A stretch of DNA of 48,175 nucleotides from SVFI01 sp045535935 (GTDB lineage: Bacteria > Bacillota > Clostridia > Lachnospirales > Lachnospiraceae): the NCBI GenBank assembly GCA_045535935.1, contig JAZSMO010000013.1, positions 1 through 48,175 on the forward strand, written 5' to 3'. Within the stretch, counting starts at the first letter, position 1. Each line of letters opens with the position of its first letter. The notes beneath the pieces were generated by a model that saw only the letters and a program-made list of their open reading frames with translations, made no database searches and was not told the DNA's origin. The translations under genes and the position numbers were made by a program. This document shows, piece after piece, positions 25,907-35,055 of this stretch.

Positions 25907-27289
25907 ATGGCAAAGACAAAGCTTGAGTCTGATCTCACAAAAGGGAATGTATGGAAGCAGATGCTTCTTTTTGCAATTCCTTTTTTTATCAGCAATTTAA
26001 TACAGTCATTATATGGAATTGCCGACATGATGATCGTTTCGTATTTCGGCGGAACGGAGAGTGTGGCCGGTGTAAATACGAGCAGTTCAATCATTATTAT
26101 TGTGACGAATCTGGCTACGGGAATTGCCGCCGGAGGTACGGTTATGGTAGGGCAGTTTCTCGGTGCAGGGCAGAGAGAAAATATAAAAAAATCCATCAGT
26201 ACGTTGTTTTTGACGTTGCTTGGGCTTGCAGCGGTGATTATGGTCGGGTTGCTCTTGTTTGCACACCCGCTTCTTAAAGCACTGAATACTCCGGCGGAGG
26301 CTTACGGGGAATCTTACGGATATCTTGTGGTCAGTCTGATCGGCGTAGTGTTTATTTTCGGATACAATGCAGTCAGTGCGGTCATCCGCGGAATGGGAGA
26401 CGGAAAAACGCCGCTTTATTTTGTGATTTTGGCATGTTTTGTGAATATCGGACTTGATTTTTTGTTTGTTTCAGGCTTTCACTGGGGAGCGACAGGTGCA
26501 GCGGCGGCGACGGTGATTGCGCAGGCGGTTTCCATGATCAGTTGCATAATTTATTTGGTTCGCAACGATTTTGTATTTGATTTTAAATTATCCTCCTATC
26601 AATTTGATAAGGATATGTTTTCGACGTTGATGAAGGTGGGACTTCCGAACGGCGTGCAGCATGCAGCCACCAATTTATCTTTTCTCTTTATGACGGCGCT
26701 TATCAATGACATCGGCGGTGTGGCGGCCAATGCGGCGGTGGGTATCGTCGGTAAGTTCAACACGTTTGCGCTCATGTTGCAGGTGGCGTTCAACACATCC
26801 GCTTCTGCAATGATTTCACAGAATATCGGTGCTGGGCAGATGAAACGTTCCAAGAAGATTATGCAGTGTTGTCTGGTGCTCTGCAGTATCATGAGCGTGC
26901 TTGTTTATTTAATTGCATATTTTTTCCCGGAAGAGATTCTTCTTTTATTCGGTGCCAAGCCGGATGTGGTAGAGCAGGGCGTGATCTACATGAGTGCGTT
27001 CCGCTATGAATATGTGTTTGTTCCGGTAATTATTTCGCTCAATGCCATGTTTCTCGGAAACGGAAACGGATGGATTATATTTGTGACCAATATGATTTCG
27101 TCGTTTCTTTTCCGAATTCCGGCTGCAATATATCTCGGCATTACGCTTGGATACGGAGTATACGGAATCGGTCTTGCGGTTCCTATTGCATCCTGTGTGG
27201 GAGCAGTCGCAGTTGTGGTATTTTATTATAGTGGTTGTTGGAAAAAGAATGTAGTGATGAAAGGAGATATGGAGTATGAACAATTTTAA
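25907..27289 (+). CDS. MATE-family multidrug efflux transporter
   Basis: 460 residues with about twelve hydrophobic segments and typical MATE start features (WKQMLLFAIPFFISNLIQSLYGIADMMIVS, split here only by family knowledge). The substrate cannot be told; the family exports cationic drugs or metabolites against Na+ or H+. GGAGG lies 9 nt before the ATG, and a TATAAT at 25874-25879 without a clear -35 box may be the promoter. The following alcohol dehydrogenase gene overlaps by 14 bp, so the two are co-expressed. Confidence 0.9.
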   Translation: MAKTKLESDLTKGNVWKQMLLFAIPFFISNLIQSLYGIADMMIVSYFGGTESVAGVNTSSSIIIIVTNLATGIAAGGTVMVGQFLGAGQRENIKKSISTLFLTLLGLAAVIMVGLLLFAHPLLKALNTPAEAYGESYGYLVVSLIGVVFIFGYNAVSAVIRGMGDGKTPLYFVILACFVNIGLDFLFVSGFHWGATGAAAATVIAQAVSMISCIIYLVRNDFVFDFKLSSYQFDKDMFSTLMKVGLPNGVQHAATNLSFLFMTALINDIGGVAANAAVGIVGKFNTFALMLQVAFNTSASAMISQNIGAGQMKRSKKIMQCCLVLCSIMSVLVYLIAYFFPEEILLLFGAKPDVVEQGVIYMSAFRYEYVFVPVIISLNAMFLGNGNGWIIFVTNMISSFLFRIPAAIYLGITLGYGVYGIGLAVPIASCVGAVAVVVFYYSGCWKKNVVMKGDMEYEQF

Positions 27290-28460
27290 TTTTTACAGCC
27301 CGACTTATTTTGCATTTGGTAAGGACAAAGAGAATGAAGCAGGACAGCTTGTAAAGCGATTCGGGGGAAGCAAAGTGCTTCTTCATTACGGCGGACAATC
27401 TGCAAAGAAATCCGGACTGTTGGATCGCGTGATCGCATCTCTTGACGCAGCCGGTGTCGCTTATGCGGAGCTTGGCGGTGTTATGCCGAATCCGAGAAGC
27501 GGACTGGTATATGAAGGAATTGAAATTTGCAAAAAAGAGGGCATTGATTTTATTCTTGCTGTCGGCGGAGGCAGTTCCATTGACTCTGCCAAAGCGATTG
27601 CAATGGGAGCTGTGTATGACGGAGATTTCTGGGACTTCTATGAAGGAAAGGCTACCGCGCAGGCTGCGCTTCCGGTCGGAACCGTTTTGACAATTGCGGC
27701 TGCGGGAAGTGAAGGCTCACCGGATTCCGTGATTACACACGAAAACGGAATGTTAAAGAGAGGCGCGGGCACAGATTTGATCCGCCCGAAATTCTCTATT
27801 CTGAATCCGGCGCTGACACAGACGCTCCCGGCGTACCAGACAGCTTGCGGTGCGACAGACATCATGGCACATGTATTTGAGAGATATTTTACAAACACAA
27901 CAGAAGTGGAAGTGACAGACCGGCTTTGTGAGGCTGTCGTTTTGACGATGCTCAAGGAAGTACCGAGAGTTATTGCCGATCCGAACAATTATGATGCAAG
28001 AGCCAACATTATGTGGGCAGGAATGGTAGCGCACAACAATATTGTAGGCGTGGGTCGTGACCAGGATTGGAACAGCCATTTGATTGAACATGAGCTTTCC
28101 GCACTGTATGACTGTGCACACGGCGCAGGACTTGCGGTTATCATGCCTGCATGGATGGAATATGTGGCAGAGCATGCAGACGTTATGCGTATGGCGCAGA
28201 TGGCTACAAGAATTTTCGGCTGTGAGATGAATTTCGCAGATCCGAAGGCGACAGCACTGGAAGGTATCCGTGCATTCCGTCGGTTCCTTGTTTCTATCGG
28301 AATGCCGATCAATTTTGAGCAGCTTGGTGCTAAGGAAGAAGATATTCCGGCTTTGGTCGACAAGCTTGGTATCGGCGACGGAAAGACCGGTGGCTATGTG
28401 GCACTTGACAGCGCGGCTGTGACCGAGATATATCAGATTGCAGCAAGAGCAAGTTTATAA
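27276..28460 (+). CDS. Iron-containing (group III) alcohol dehydrogenase, YqhD/BdhA-like
   Basis: 394 residues. The cofactor motif GGGSSIDSAKA sits near 97-107. Metal-binding candidates are Asp195 and His199 in GATDIMAHVFE and the histidines in DWNSHLIEHELS and DCAHGAGLAV. Relatives reduce aldehydes such as butanal with NADPH or NADH. The start overlaps the MATE gene by 14 bp with GGAGA upstream, so translation is probably coupled. The physiological substrate is not determined; the pairing with an efflux pump could mean detoxification of an aldehyde, but that is conjecture. Confidence 0.93.
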   Translation: MNNFNFYSPTYFAFGKDKENEAGQLVKRFGGSKVLLHYGGQSAKKSGLLDRVIASLDAAGVAYAELGGVMPNPRSGLVYEGIEICKKEGIDFILAVGGGSSIDSAKAIAMGAVYDGDFWDFYEGKATAQAALPVGTVLTIAAAGSEGSPDSVITHENGMLKRGAGTDLIRPKFSILNPALTQTLPAYQTACGATDIMAHVFERYFTNTTEVEVTDRLCEAVVLTMLKEVPRVIADPNNYDARANIMWAGMVAHNNIVGVGRDQDWNSHLIEHELSALYDCAHGAGLAVIMPAWMEYVAEHADVMRMAQMATRIFGCEMNFADPKATALEGIRAFRRFLVSIGMPINFEQLGAKEEDIPALVDKLGIGDGKTGGYVALDSAAVTEIYQIAARASL

Positions 28461-28485
28461 AACTAATTCACACCTAGATTTGGCG

Positions 28486-28524
28486 AGGGCCGCGGAAGGG
28501 ATTTCTTTCGTGGCCTTTGTTTTT
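28486..28524 (+). terminator. Terminator after the alcohol dehydrogenase gene
   Basis: Ten-pair stem with two G-U pairs (28488-28497 with 28506-28515), loop of 8 nt, then TTTGTTTTT. Confidence 0.8.
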
Positions 28525-28607
28525 GGGGACTTGTATTGATTTGTCTGGCAGGGTATATGAAGACGTTCAAGATTCTTGATGCCCCGCTATGGCGGCCGAT
28601 GTTGGCG

Positions 28608-28722
28608 TTATGTAAACTAAAAGGGTGTATGAATAATATAATTGCTCTGGTGCCCCGTTTTTTCAAAAAATCGGGGCATAGAAATCAATATCATGGCCTC
28701 TATGCCTGAGTGGTTTACATAA
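28608..28722. repeat. Palindromic intergenic element, copy B, bounded by inverted XerD half-site-like 10-mers
   Basis: 115 bp, starting TTATGTAAACT and ending GGTTTACATAA. The centre is a CCCCGTTTTTTC/GGGG-type hairpin equal to that of copy A. Left arms of A and B align over their full length (shared TTGC and GTGCCCCG). It lies in the 436-bp gap between the dehydrogenase gene and the ABC-F gene. Confidence 0.8.
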
Positions 28723-28743
28723 TACGGAGACAAATAAAAATAC

Positions 28744-28781
28744 CGGGGCACCACCACTGGCAGCAAGTCACATATGCCCCG
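28744..28781. repeat. Second hairpin of the composite intergenic element, copy B
   Basis: CGGGGCA (28744-28750) pairs with TGCCCCG (28775-28781). The following 50 bp holds two AAATGTCC words, comparable to the AAACATCCC words after copy A. No gene is seen here. Confidence 0.55.
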
Positions 28782-28896
28782 CGACCCCCACAAATGTCCC
28801 GCAGGAAATCTCAAATGTCCTGCACACCTCCATGTCTTTCTTTCCGCCCCGATTTGTGGTATAGTTGATTAGTAAAAAAATGAGAGGTAAATGAAA

Positions 28897-30453
28897 ATGA
28901 TTTTAGATGTATCACATTTGACACATGGATTCGGAGAGAGAGCTATTTTCAATGATGTATCTTTCCGCTTATTAAAAGGAGAACATATTGGATTGATCGG
29001 AGCTAACGGCGAAGGGAAATCCACATTTATGAATATTGTGACAGGGCAGCTTGCGCCGGACGAAGGAAAGGTAGAGTGGGCAAAGCACGTGCGCGCCGGC
29101 TATCTTGACCAGCATGCGGTGCTGGAAAAGGGAATGACCATCGGCGATGTACTTAAATCGGCGTTTTCGTTTTTGTTTGATATGGAAGCGCGGATTACGG
29201 AAATATATGAAAAGTTAGCAGAAGCTAACGAAGATGAAATGGATGAGCTTATGGAAGAAGCGGGAACGCTGCAGGATCTTCTCACCAGTCATGACTTTTA
29301 TGTAATTGATTCCAAGGTGGAGGAAATTGCAAGAGCGTTTGATTTGCTTTCGCTGGGACTTGACCGGGACGTGACGGATCTTTCCGGAGGGCAGAGAACA
29401 AAACTTCTTTTGGCAAAACTTCTGCTGGAGAAGCCGGACATTTTGCTTTTGGACGAGCCGACCAACTATTTGGATGAGCAGCATATCGTATGGTTGAAGC
29501 GGTATTTGCAGGAATACGAAAATGCTTTTATTTTGATATCGCATGATATTCCGTTCTTGAACGAAGTGGTTAACATAATATACCATATGGAAAATCAGGA
29601 ATTAAATCGCTATGTGGGCGACTATGACAAGTTCATGGAAGTTTACGAGATGAAAAAGATGCAGCTGGAAGCCGCCTACAAAAAGCAGCAGAAGGAGATT
29701 GATGACCTCAAGGATTTTGTGGCGCGGAACAAGGCGAGAGTTGCCACAAGAAACATGGCCATGTCCCGTCAGAAAAAGCTGGACAAAATGGAAGTGATTG
29801 AACTGGCAAGAGAAAAACCGAAGCCGGAGTTTCACTTCAGGGAGGCGAGAACACCGGGCAAGATTTTGTTTGAGACGACGGATCTGGTCATCGGTTATGA
29901 TAAAGAGAAACCGCTGTCCAAGCCGATTAATCTGCGTATGGAGCGCGGGGAGAAGATTGCACTGATCGGAACGAATGGTATCGGTAAGACCACTTTTTTG
30001 AAAAGTGTGCTCGGTATGATTGATTCCCTGGAAGGAAAAGTGGAGCTGGGAGATTATTTGCACAAGGGCTATTTTGAGCAGGAAATCAAGGCCGGAGAGC
30101 AGACCTGTATTGAAGAAATCTGGGAGGAGTTTCCGGGATTTACCCAGTATGAGGTGCGAAGTGCCCTTGCAAAATGCGGTCTCATGACCAAACACATCGA
30201 GAGTAAGGTGAAGGTGCTCAGCGGAGGCGAGCAGGCGAAGGTTAGATTATGTAAACTAATCAACCGGGAGACGAATTTGCTTCTTCTGGACGAGCCGACC
30301 AACCATCTGGATGTGGATGCGAAGGATGAATTGAAGCGTGCGTTAAAAGAATACAAAGGTTCCATTCTTCTTGTCTGTCATGAGCCGGAGTTTTACGAAG
30401 GGGTAGTAAACAAGGTGTGGAATCTGGAGGAGTATTCTAAATTATTTGTGTAA
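28897..30453 (+). CDS. ABC-F family ATPase
   Basis: 518 residues from the ATG at 28897, chosen because GAGAGG is 9 nt away; an ATG at 28891 is only 3 nt from it. Two ABC cassettes in one chain, with Walker A GANGEGKST and GTNGIGKTT, signatures LSGGQRTK and LSGGEQAK, and DEPTNYLD and DEPTNHLD. There are no membrane segments. ABC-F proteins act on the ribosome, in translation control or antibiotic protection; which subgroup this is cannot be read reliably. The second signature region contains a TTATGTAAAC site at 30247. Confidence 0.93.
   Translation: MILDVSHLTHGFGERAIFNDVSFRLLKGEHIGLIGANGEGKSTFMNIVTGQLAPDEGKVEWAKHVRAGYLDQHAVLEKGMTIGDVLKSAFSFLFDMEARITEIYEKLAEANEDEMDELMEEAGTLQDLLTSHDFYVIDSKVEEIARAFDLLSLGLDRDVTDLSGGQRTKLLLAKLLLEKPDILLLDEPTNYLDEQHIVWLKRYLQEYENAFILISHDIPFLNEVVNIIYHMENQELNRYVGDYDKFMEVYEMKKMQLEAAYKKQQKEIDDLKDFVARNKARVATRNMAMSRQKKLDKMEVIELAREKPKPEFHFREARTPGKILFETTDLVIGYDKEKPLSKPINLRMERGEKIALIGTNGIGKTTFLKSVLGMIDSLEGKVELGDYLHKGYFEQEIKAGEQTCIEEIWEEFPGFTQYEVRSALAKCGLMTKHIESKVKVLSGGEQAKVRLCKLINRETNLLLLDEPTNHLDVDAKDELKRALKEYKGSILLVCHEPEFYEGVVNKVWNLEEYSKLFV
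30247..30256 (+). repeat. XerD half-site-like 10-mer (TTATGTAAACT)
   Basis: Exact 11-base match in the ABC-F coding region; it encodes Leu-Cys-Lys. Confidence 0.5.
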
Positions 30454-30469
30454 CGAAAGTGAGAAAGAC

Positions 30470-30790
30470 ATGGTTGCAAGTTTAGCCAGACAGGCGATTA
30501 TAATTAAATCCAAAGACAATACCAGCGGTGTGCTGGGAAACTATGAGTGCAGCTATTGCCTCGGTCTTTTTTCAAAGGTTGCGGGAATCGCAGAGGATGA
30601 CAGTTATCAGGATATGGTGACGTGGCATGAAACGGTTATGGCGCAGATGGCGCAGTTTGAGACCGAAGATCCGCAGCTTGCGGAGGTGCTTCGGATGATG
30701 CGGGCTTATGAACCGGCAAAGGAAGTGGACGAGCAGATGAGAGAGCTTTATCACGTTGGGCTTGCGGAAAATCGTATGTGGCAGTTATAG
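30470..30790 (+). CDS. Small hypothetical protein between ABC-F and sbcD
   Basis: 106 residues from the ATG at 30470 (MVASLARQAIIIKSK). Its ribosome binding site is weak (GTGAGAAAG), which leaves the start uncertain; a TTG at 30446 overlapping the ABC-F stop is an alternative. It is acidic and Met-rich with one CSYC pair, has no membrane segment and belongs to no family I recognise. It ends 12 bp before sbcD and begins 16 bp after the ABC-F gene, so it is probably part of the same transcript. Confidence 0.6.
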   Translation: MVASLARQAIIIKSKDNTSGVLGNYECSYCLGLFSKVAGIAEDDSYQDMVTWHETVMAQMAQFETEDPQLAEVLRMMRAYEPAKEVDEQMRELYHVGLAENRMWQL

Positions 30791-30802
30791 CGGGGGAAAA
30801 GA

Positions 30803-32005
30803 ATGAAATTTTTGCATATTTCCGATCTTCATATAGGAAAACAGCTGTACGGCTACAGTCTGCTGGAAGACCAGCGGTATGTGCTGGGGCAGGTTGTGGA
30901 GCTTATGAAAAAAGAACGCCCGGATGCGCTTTTGATTGCCGGGGACATATATGATAAGGCGGTCCCGTCTGCGGAAGCCGTGAAATTGTTTGATTGGTTT
31001 TTGACAGAAGCCTCCGAGACGGATGAGGGGATTTCGATTTTTGTAATTGCGGGAAACCATGATGCAGCCCGGCGGATTGATTTTGCGGGCAGTATTTTGC
31101 GACGCGAAAGAATTTATATCATAGGAACGCCGCCGGAGAAACCGGAGGATTTCATACAGAAAGTAACGCTGACAGATGCCTGCGGTGAAGTGGACATTTA
31201 TAGTTTGCCGTTTTTTAAACCGGCAGCTGTCCGAAAGGTATTTACAGAGGATGAAAATGAAAGTTATGTAAACTGTGCAAAAGAAAGCGGAAGAAGCGAA
31301 TACGATGTTTATCTTGAAAAACTTCTTTCTCGTGAGCAGATAGATTACAACAAAAGAAATGTTATGTTAACCCATCAGTTTTATATGCCAAGGAGCGGAA
31401 CTATTGAGAGGACGGATTCGGAGATTGTTACGGTCGGTATGCTGGACAATATTTCGGCGGATCAGCTTTCGGCATTTGAGTATGTGGCGATGGGGCACAT
31501 TCACAGACCGCAGAAGTGCGGAGGTGAGCAGATGCGTTACTGTGGAACACTGATGCCTTATTCTCTCAGTGAGGAAAAGGATGAAAAGTCGATCACGATG
31601 GTGACGCTCGGTGAAAAAGGTTCCAAGCCGGAGATAGAGACGATTCCGGTAAAACCGCTCCGCAGAGTAAGGAAAATCAAAGGGACGACGCAGGAGATTC
31701 TCGGAGCCGCGGAGCCGGGATTTGGCAGCACCGATGATTATGTTTCCATCACGGTGACGGACGAACATCCGGGACGTTTTGTACGGGAAGAATTGGGAAG
31801 CAGATTTTCTCACATCTTGGAAATACGGTTTGAGAACAGTCATATAAAGGAACTGATCGGAGACGGAAGTGATGCACCGCTTTCGCAGGATTATTTTGAG
31901 ATGTTTGCGCAGTTTTATGAAATGCGCAACGGAGAAACCATGAGTGAACAGGAAACGTGCATTTTAGCGCAGCTTCTCAATGAGAGTCAGGAGGAAGAGG
32001 AATGA
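30803..32005 (+). CDS. sbcD: Nuclease SbcCD subunit D
   Basis: 400 residues. Metallophosphoesterase motifs are HISDLHIG, IAGDIYDK, IAGNHD and AMGHIHRPQ. SbcD is the Mre11-type nuclease that with SbcC opens DNA hairpins and palindromes. The ATG follows GGGGGAAAAG. It overlaps sbcC by 4 bp (ATGA). A TTATGTAAACT site lies inside at 31264. Confidence 0.95.
   Translation: MKFLHISDLHIGKQLYGYSLLEDQRYVLGQVVELMKKERPDALLIAGDIYDKAVPSAEAVKLFDWFLTEASETDEGISIFVIAGNHDAARRIDFAGSILRRERIYIIGTPPEKPEDFIQKVTLTDACGEVDIYSLPFFKPAAVRKVFTEDENESYVNCAKESGRSEYDVYLEKLLSREQIDYNKRNVMLTHQFYMPRSGTIERTDSEIVTVGMLDNISADQLSAFEYVAMGHIHRPQKCGGEQMRYCGTLMPYSLSEEKDEKSITMVTLGEKGSKPEIETIPVKPLRRVRKIKGTTQEILGAAEPGFGSTDDYVSITVTDEHPGRFVREELGSRFSHILEIRFENSHIKELIGDGSDAPLSQDYFEMFAQFYEMRNGETMSEQETCILAQLLNESQEEEE
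31264..31273 (+). repeat. XerD half-site-like 10-mer (TTATGTAAACT)
   Basis: Exact 11-base match inside sbcD; it is read as Tyr-Val-Asn in the gene frame. Confidence 0.5.
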
Positions 32006-34854
32006 AACCGATATCACTAACTATTTCCGCTTTCGGCTCCTATGCAGACTGTGAAACTCCGATTGATTTCACGCATGTTTCCGAGGGGATTTTTTTAATC
32101 AGCGGCGATACGGGGGCAGGAAAGACCACCGTGTTTGATGCGATTACATTTGCGCTTTACGGCATGACCAGCGGCGGTGAACGCAGCGGAAATATGATGC
32201 GCAGTCATTATGCGGCGCCGACAAAGGAAACCTTTGTACAGTTTACGTTCTCTTATGACGGACGGGTTTACACCGTGTTCCGGAGTCCGCAGTATGTACA
32301 GGAGAAGGTGCAAAAAAACGGCGAGACAAAGCTGCAGGAACGCAAGGAAAAGGCGTGGCTGGAATACCCGGACGGTACGCGCAGCGAAGGGCGTCTTCGC
32401 GAGGTTAATCAGGAGATTACCGCACTGGTCGGGCTTGATTTTGAGCAGTTCACCCAGATTGCGATGATAGCACAGGGTGATTTTATGAAGCTTCTCCGGG
32501 CAAAGACGGAGGAGAAAAAGAAAATTTTTTCCAAGCTGTTTCACACGGACGGCTGTTTTGTGTTGCAGGAAAAATTAAAACGTGAGAAGAAGCGTTTGGA
32601 GGAGCAGCTTTCTGACAATGAGCTTCTTTGCAGCAAACAGATAGAACAAAGCGGATTGCAGTGGGAGGATTCCATGTCTCTGGCCTCACGCCTTTCTTTG
32701 CAGGGCGGAGAAATTTTGGAGCAGCTGGATCTTCAGGTAAAAGACTGTGAGTCTCTGCGCAAAGAGCAAGGAAAAGAAAAGGAAAAGCTGGATAAGGAAA
32801 GCAGGGAAGTACAACTTTTGGCGGAAGAGCTTTCCAAGGCAGCGCAGCAACAGGAAAAAGCCCGGACAGAGCAAAAGAAGGCGGAGACCGATCAGGAGAA
32901 AATACAGCAGGAACTTGCATCTGCCAAGGAGCGTCTGGAAAAAGCCAAGCGTGATATGGCGGAGCACCGGGATGAATATGCTGCGCAGATTGCCCTGCTG
33001 AAAAATACGTTGCCGAAATATGAGGAATGTGACCGTTGGAAGGAGAAAAAAGAGACCGTTCTTCGTGCGCAGGATACGTGTAAAAAAGCTCTGGACGCAT
33101 TGACAAAGCAGTGCGAAGAGCAGGAACAGCAGCTCCGGGACTACATGGAAAAAATCCGTGGTGGCGGCGGTTGCGAAGAAAGATTCGGAGAGATTACCGC
33201 ACGCAGACAGCAGCTTGCGGAACAATATAAGAGAATACAGAAGTTGCATGAGGATGCGGATGGGCTTGCCGAAATCCGACAGGCTTTCGAAACGGCCAGA
33301 GATTTGGCGGGGGAAGCCCAGCGGATTCACAGGGAAGCAAGGCAGAGTGCAGATGATATGCAGGACCGTTTTCTGATGGGATATGCGGGGATTTTGGCAG
33401 AGCAGCTTGAGGAAGGGGCGGCTTGTCCGGTTTGCGGTTCCCGTTCTCATCCGGAGAAGGCGGCCATATCTGTGGATATTCCGAGACAGGAAGAAGTGGA
33501 AGAAGCCAAGGCAAAGGAAAAAGCGGCGGAGGAGAAATCCTATTCTCTGTCGGAAAAAGCAGCGGCTGCAAAAAAAGAATATGAAAACTACAGAAAGCAT
33601 GTAGCGGAAGCATTGGCGCAGGAAACCGGCAATACACCGAGTGACCGGGAGGAGGATGAAACTCTCCGGATGTCTGCACTAAAGCTGTATCAGTCGGCAG
33701 GTGACAAAAAGAGCCTATGCGAGGAACAGTATGTGCAGGCGGAGCAGCTGGTGCAGGCTTATCGCACATGGGTGAAAGAGCGCGAAGTGCTGGAAGAGTC
33801 CTTGGGACAATTGCGGCAAAAGAAAGAGAGCGCCGGCGAGCAATATGCGCAGGCGACCAAAGATGCGGCGGCAACTGTCGCGGCATACGATGCGGCGAAG
33901 GAAGGGCTTTTGTATGGCAGTGCCGGGGAGGCGGAACAGGTCATCGCCGGGAAAGAGCAGTGTCTGAAAGCATTGGAGAAAGAGGCAGAGCAGGCGCGGG
34001 CATCCCACGAAAAATGGCTCGGCGAGCAGGCGCTTTTGACGGGAAGAAGAGAGGAACTGGAAAGAGCGGTCAGTGAGGCGGAGAAAGAATATGCATCCAA
34101 ACAGCGGAAAGCAGAGAAGTGTTTAGGTACGGATGATCCGGATGCGATTGCGCAAAAACTCAGTCAGATGCGTAAAGACATCAAGCAGATGGAGAATACG
34201 CTTTTTGGCTACGTGACGGAAATAGATAAAAAGAAGAACATCCGGAAAGAGATGGAAAGCTTGCTTGATGAACGGACGGTTCTCTATGAAAAGCTTGCTC
34301 CGATTGAAAAACTGTATGTCACAGCGACGGGAAGACAGAGCGGGAAAACAAAGCTTGATTTTGAGACTTATGTGCAGCGCCGTTATTTGGAACGGATTCT
34401 GTACGAGGCTAACCGGCGTTTTATGGAAATGACAGGAGGACAGTTCCTGCTTCGCATGAAGGATATGGATATGGCCGGACAAAAGGTCAATGAGGGCCTG
34501 GATCTCATGGTTTACTCTACCGTGACGGGAAGCAGCCGTGATATTGCAACGCTTTCCGGAGGAGAGTCCTTTATGGCAGCACTGTGTCTGGCTCTTGGAC
34601 TTGCGGATGTGGTAAAACGTTCTGCGGGAAGTATTCATATGGATATGATGTTTGTGGATGAAGGATTCGGCTCCCTGGATGACCATGCGAGAGGACAGGC
34701 GGTTCACATGCTGCAGGAGCTCGCCGTGGCAGAGGGCGGAACCGGCCGGATGATCGGCATTATTTCCCATGTGGCGGAATTGAAACAACAGATAGGGAAC
34801 ATACTCTATGTAAAGAAGACCGAAACAGGAAGTTCCATTCGGTGGAAGGAATAA
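32002..34854 (+). CDS. sbcC: Nuclease SbcCD subunit C (SMC-like ATPase)
   Basis: 950 residues. The N-terminal Walker A is SGDTGAGKTTVFDAI. Two long coiled-coil arms (about 190-450 and 500-760) flank the zinc hook CPVCGS at about 475-480. The C-terminal signature LSGGESFMAALCLALGLADVV and Walker B MMFVDEGFGSLD complete the ATPase head. It is the Rad50-type partner of SbcD. ATGA overlap couples translation. It ends at a bidirectional terminator facing the Rpn gene. Confidence 0.95.
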   Translation: MKPISLTISAFGSYADCETPIDFTHVSEGIFLISGDTGAGKTTVFDAITFALYGMTSGGERSGNMMRSHYAAPTKETFVQFTFSYDGRVYTVFRSPQYVQEKVQKNGETKLQERKEKAWLEYPDGTRSEGRLREVNQEITALVGLDFEQFTQIAMIAQGDFMKLLRAKTEEKKKIFSKLFHTDGCFVLQEKLKREKKRLEEQLSDNELLCSKQIEQSGLQWEDSMSLASRLSLQGGEILEQLDLQVKDCESLRKEQGKEKEKLDKESREVQLLAEELSKAAQQQEKARTEQKKAETDQEKIQQELASAKERLEKAKRDMAEHRDEYAAQIALLKNTLPKYEECDRWKEKKETVLRAQDTCKKALDALTKQCEEQEQQLRDYMEKIRGGGGCEERFGEITARRQQLAEQYKRIQKLHEDADGLAEIRQAFETARDLAGEAQRIHREARQSADDMQDRFLMGYAGILAEQLEEGAACPVCGSRSHPEKAAISVDIPRQEEVEEAKAKEKAAEEKSYSLSEKAAAAKKEYENYRKHVAEALAQETGNTPSDREEDETLRMSALKLYQSAGDKKSLCEEQYVQAEQLVQAYRTWVKEREVLEESLGQLRQKKESAGEQYAQATKDAAATVAAYDAAKEGLLYGSAGEAEQVIAGKEQCLKALEKEAEQARASHEKWLGEQALLTGRREELERAVSEAEKEYASKQRKAEKCLGTDDPDAIAQKLSQMRKDIKQMENTLFGYVTEIDKKKNIRKEMESLLDERTVLYEKLAPIEKLYVTATGRQSGKTKLDFETYVQRRYLERILYEANRRFMEMTGGQFLLRMKDMDMAGQKVNEGLDLMVYSTVTGSSRDIATLSGGESFMAALCLALGLADVVKRSAGSIHMDMMFVDEGFGSLDDHARGQAVHMLQELAVAEGGTGRMIGIISHVAELKQQIGNILYVKKTETGSSIRWKE

Positions 34855-34862
34855 TGGAAAAA

Positions 34863-34895
34863 AAGACAAGGTTGCTTTGTGCAACCTTGTTTTTT
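34863..34895. terminator. Bidirectional terminator between sbcC and the Rpn gene
   Basis: ACAAGGTTGC (34866-34875) pairs with GCAACCTTGT (34881-34890), flanked by A-rich left and T-run right sides. The T-run overlaps the Rpn stop codon. Confidence 0.8.
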
Positions 34896-35055
34896 ACGAT
34901 AGCTGGGAATTATCTTTCTTTAGTTTTTGGATTTCGGCCTTTAGAGCGGCGATTTCATTATCCTTCTTTGCGATTTCATTATCTTTCTCAATCATCGCTT
35001 TTTCATGTTCCTTTTGCATAATTTCAACATCAAGTAACAAAGATTCATCCGTCAT
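34894..35055 (-). CDS. Candidate in-frame internal product of the Rpn gene (RpnS-like)
   Basis: An ATG at 35055 (MTDESLLLDVEIMQKEHEKA) follows GGAGGAG at 35071-35065 with 9-nt spacing, in frame with the full-length gene. It would give a 53-residue helical protein made of the variable C-terminal coiled coil. Described RpnS antitoxins arise in this way. Translation from this site is inferred, not shown. Confidence 0.5.
   Translation of the reverse strand: MTDESLLLDVEIMQKEHEKAMIEKDNEIAKKDNEIAALKAEIQKLKKDNSQLS

Noticed and set aside
30446..30790. TTG start for the small gene after ABC-F
   Set aside because: It overlaps the ABC-F stop and has no better ribosome binding site than the ATG at 30470; kept only as an alternative.
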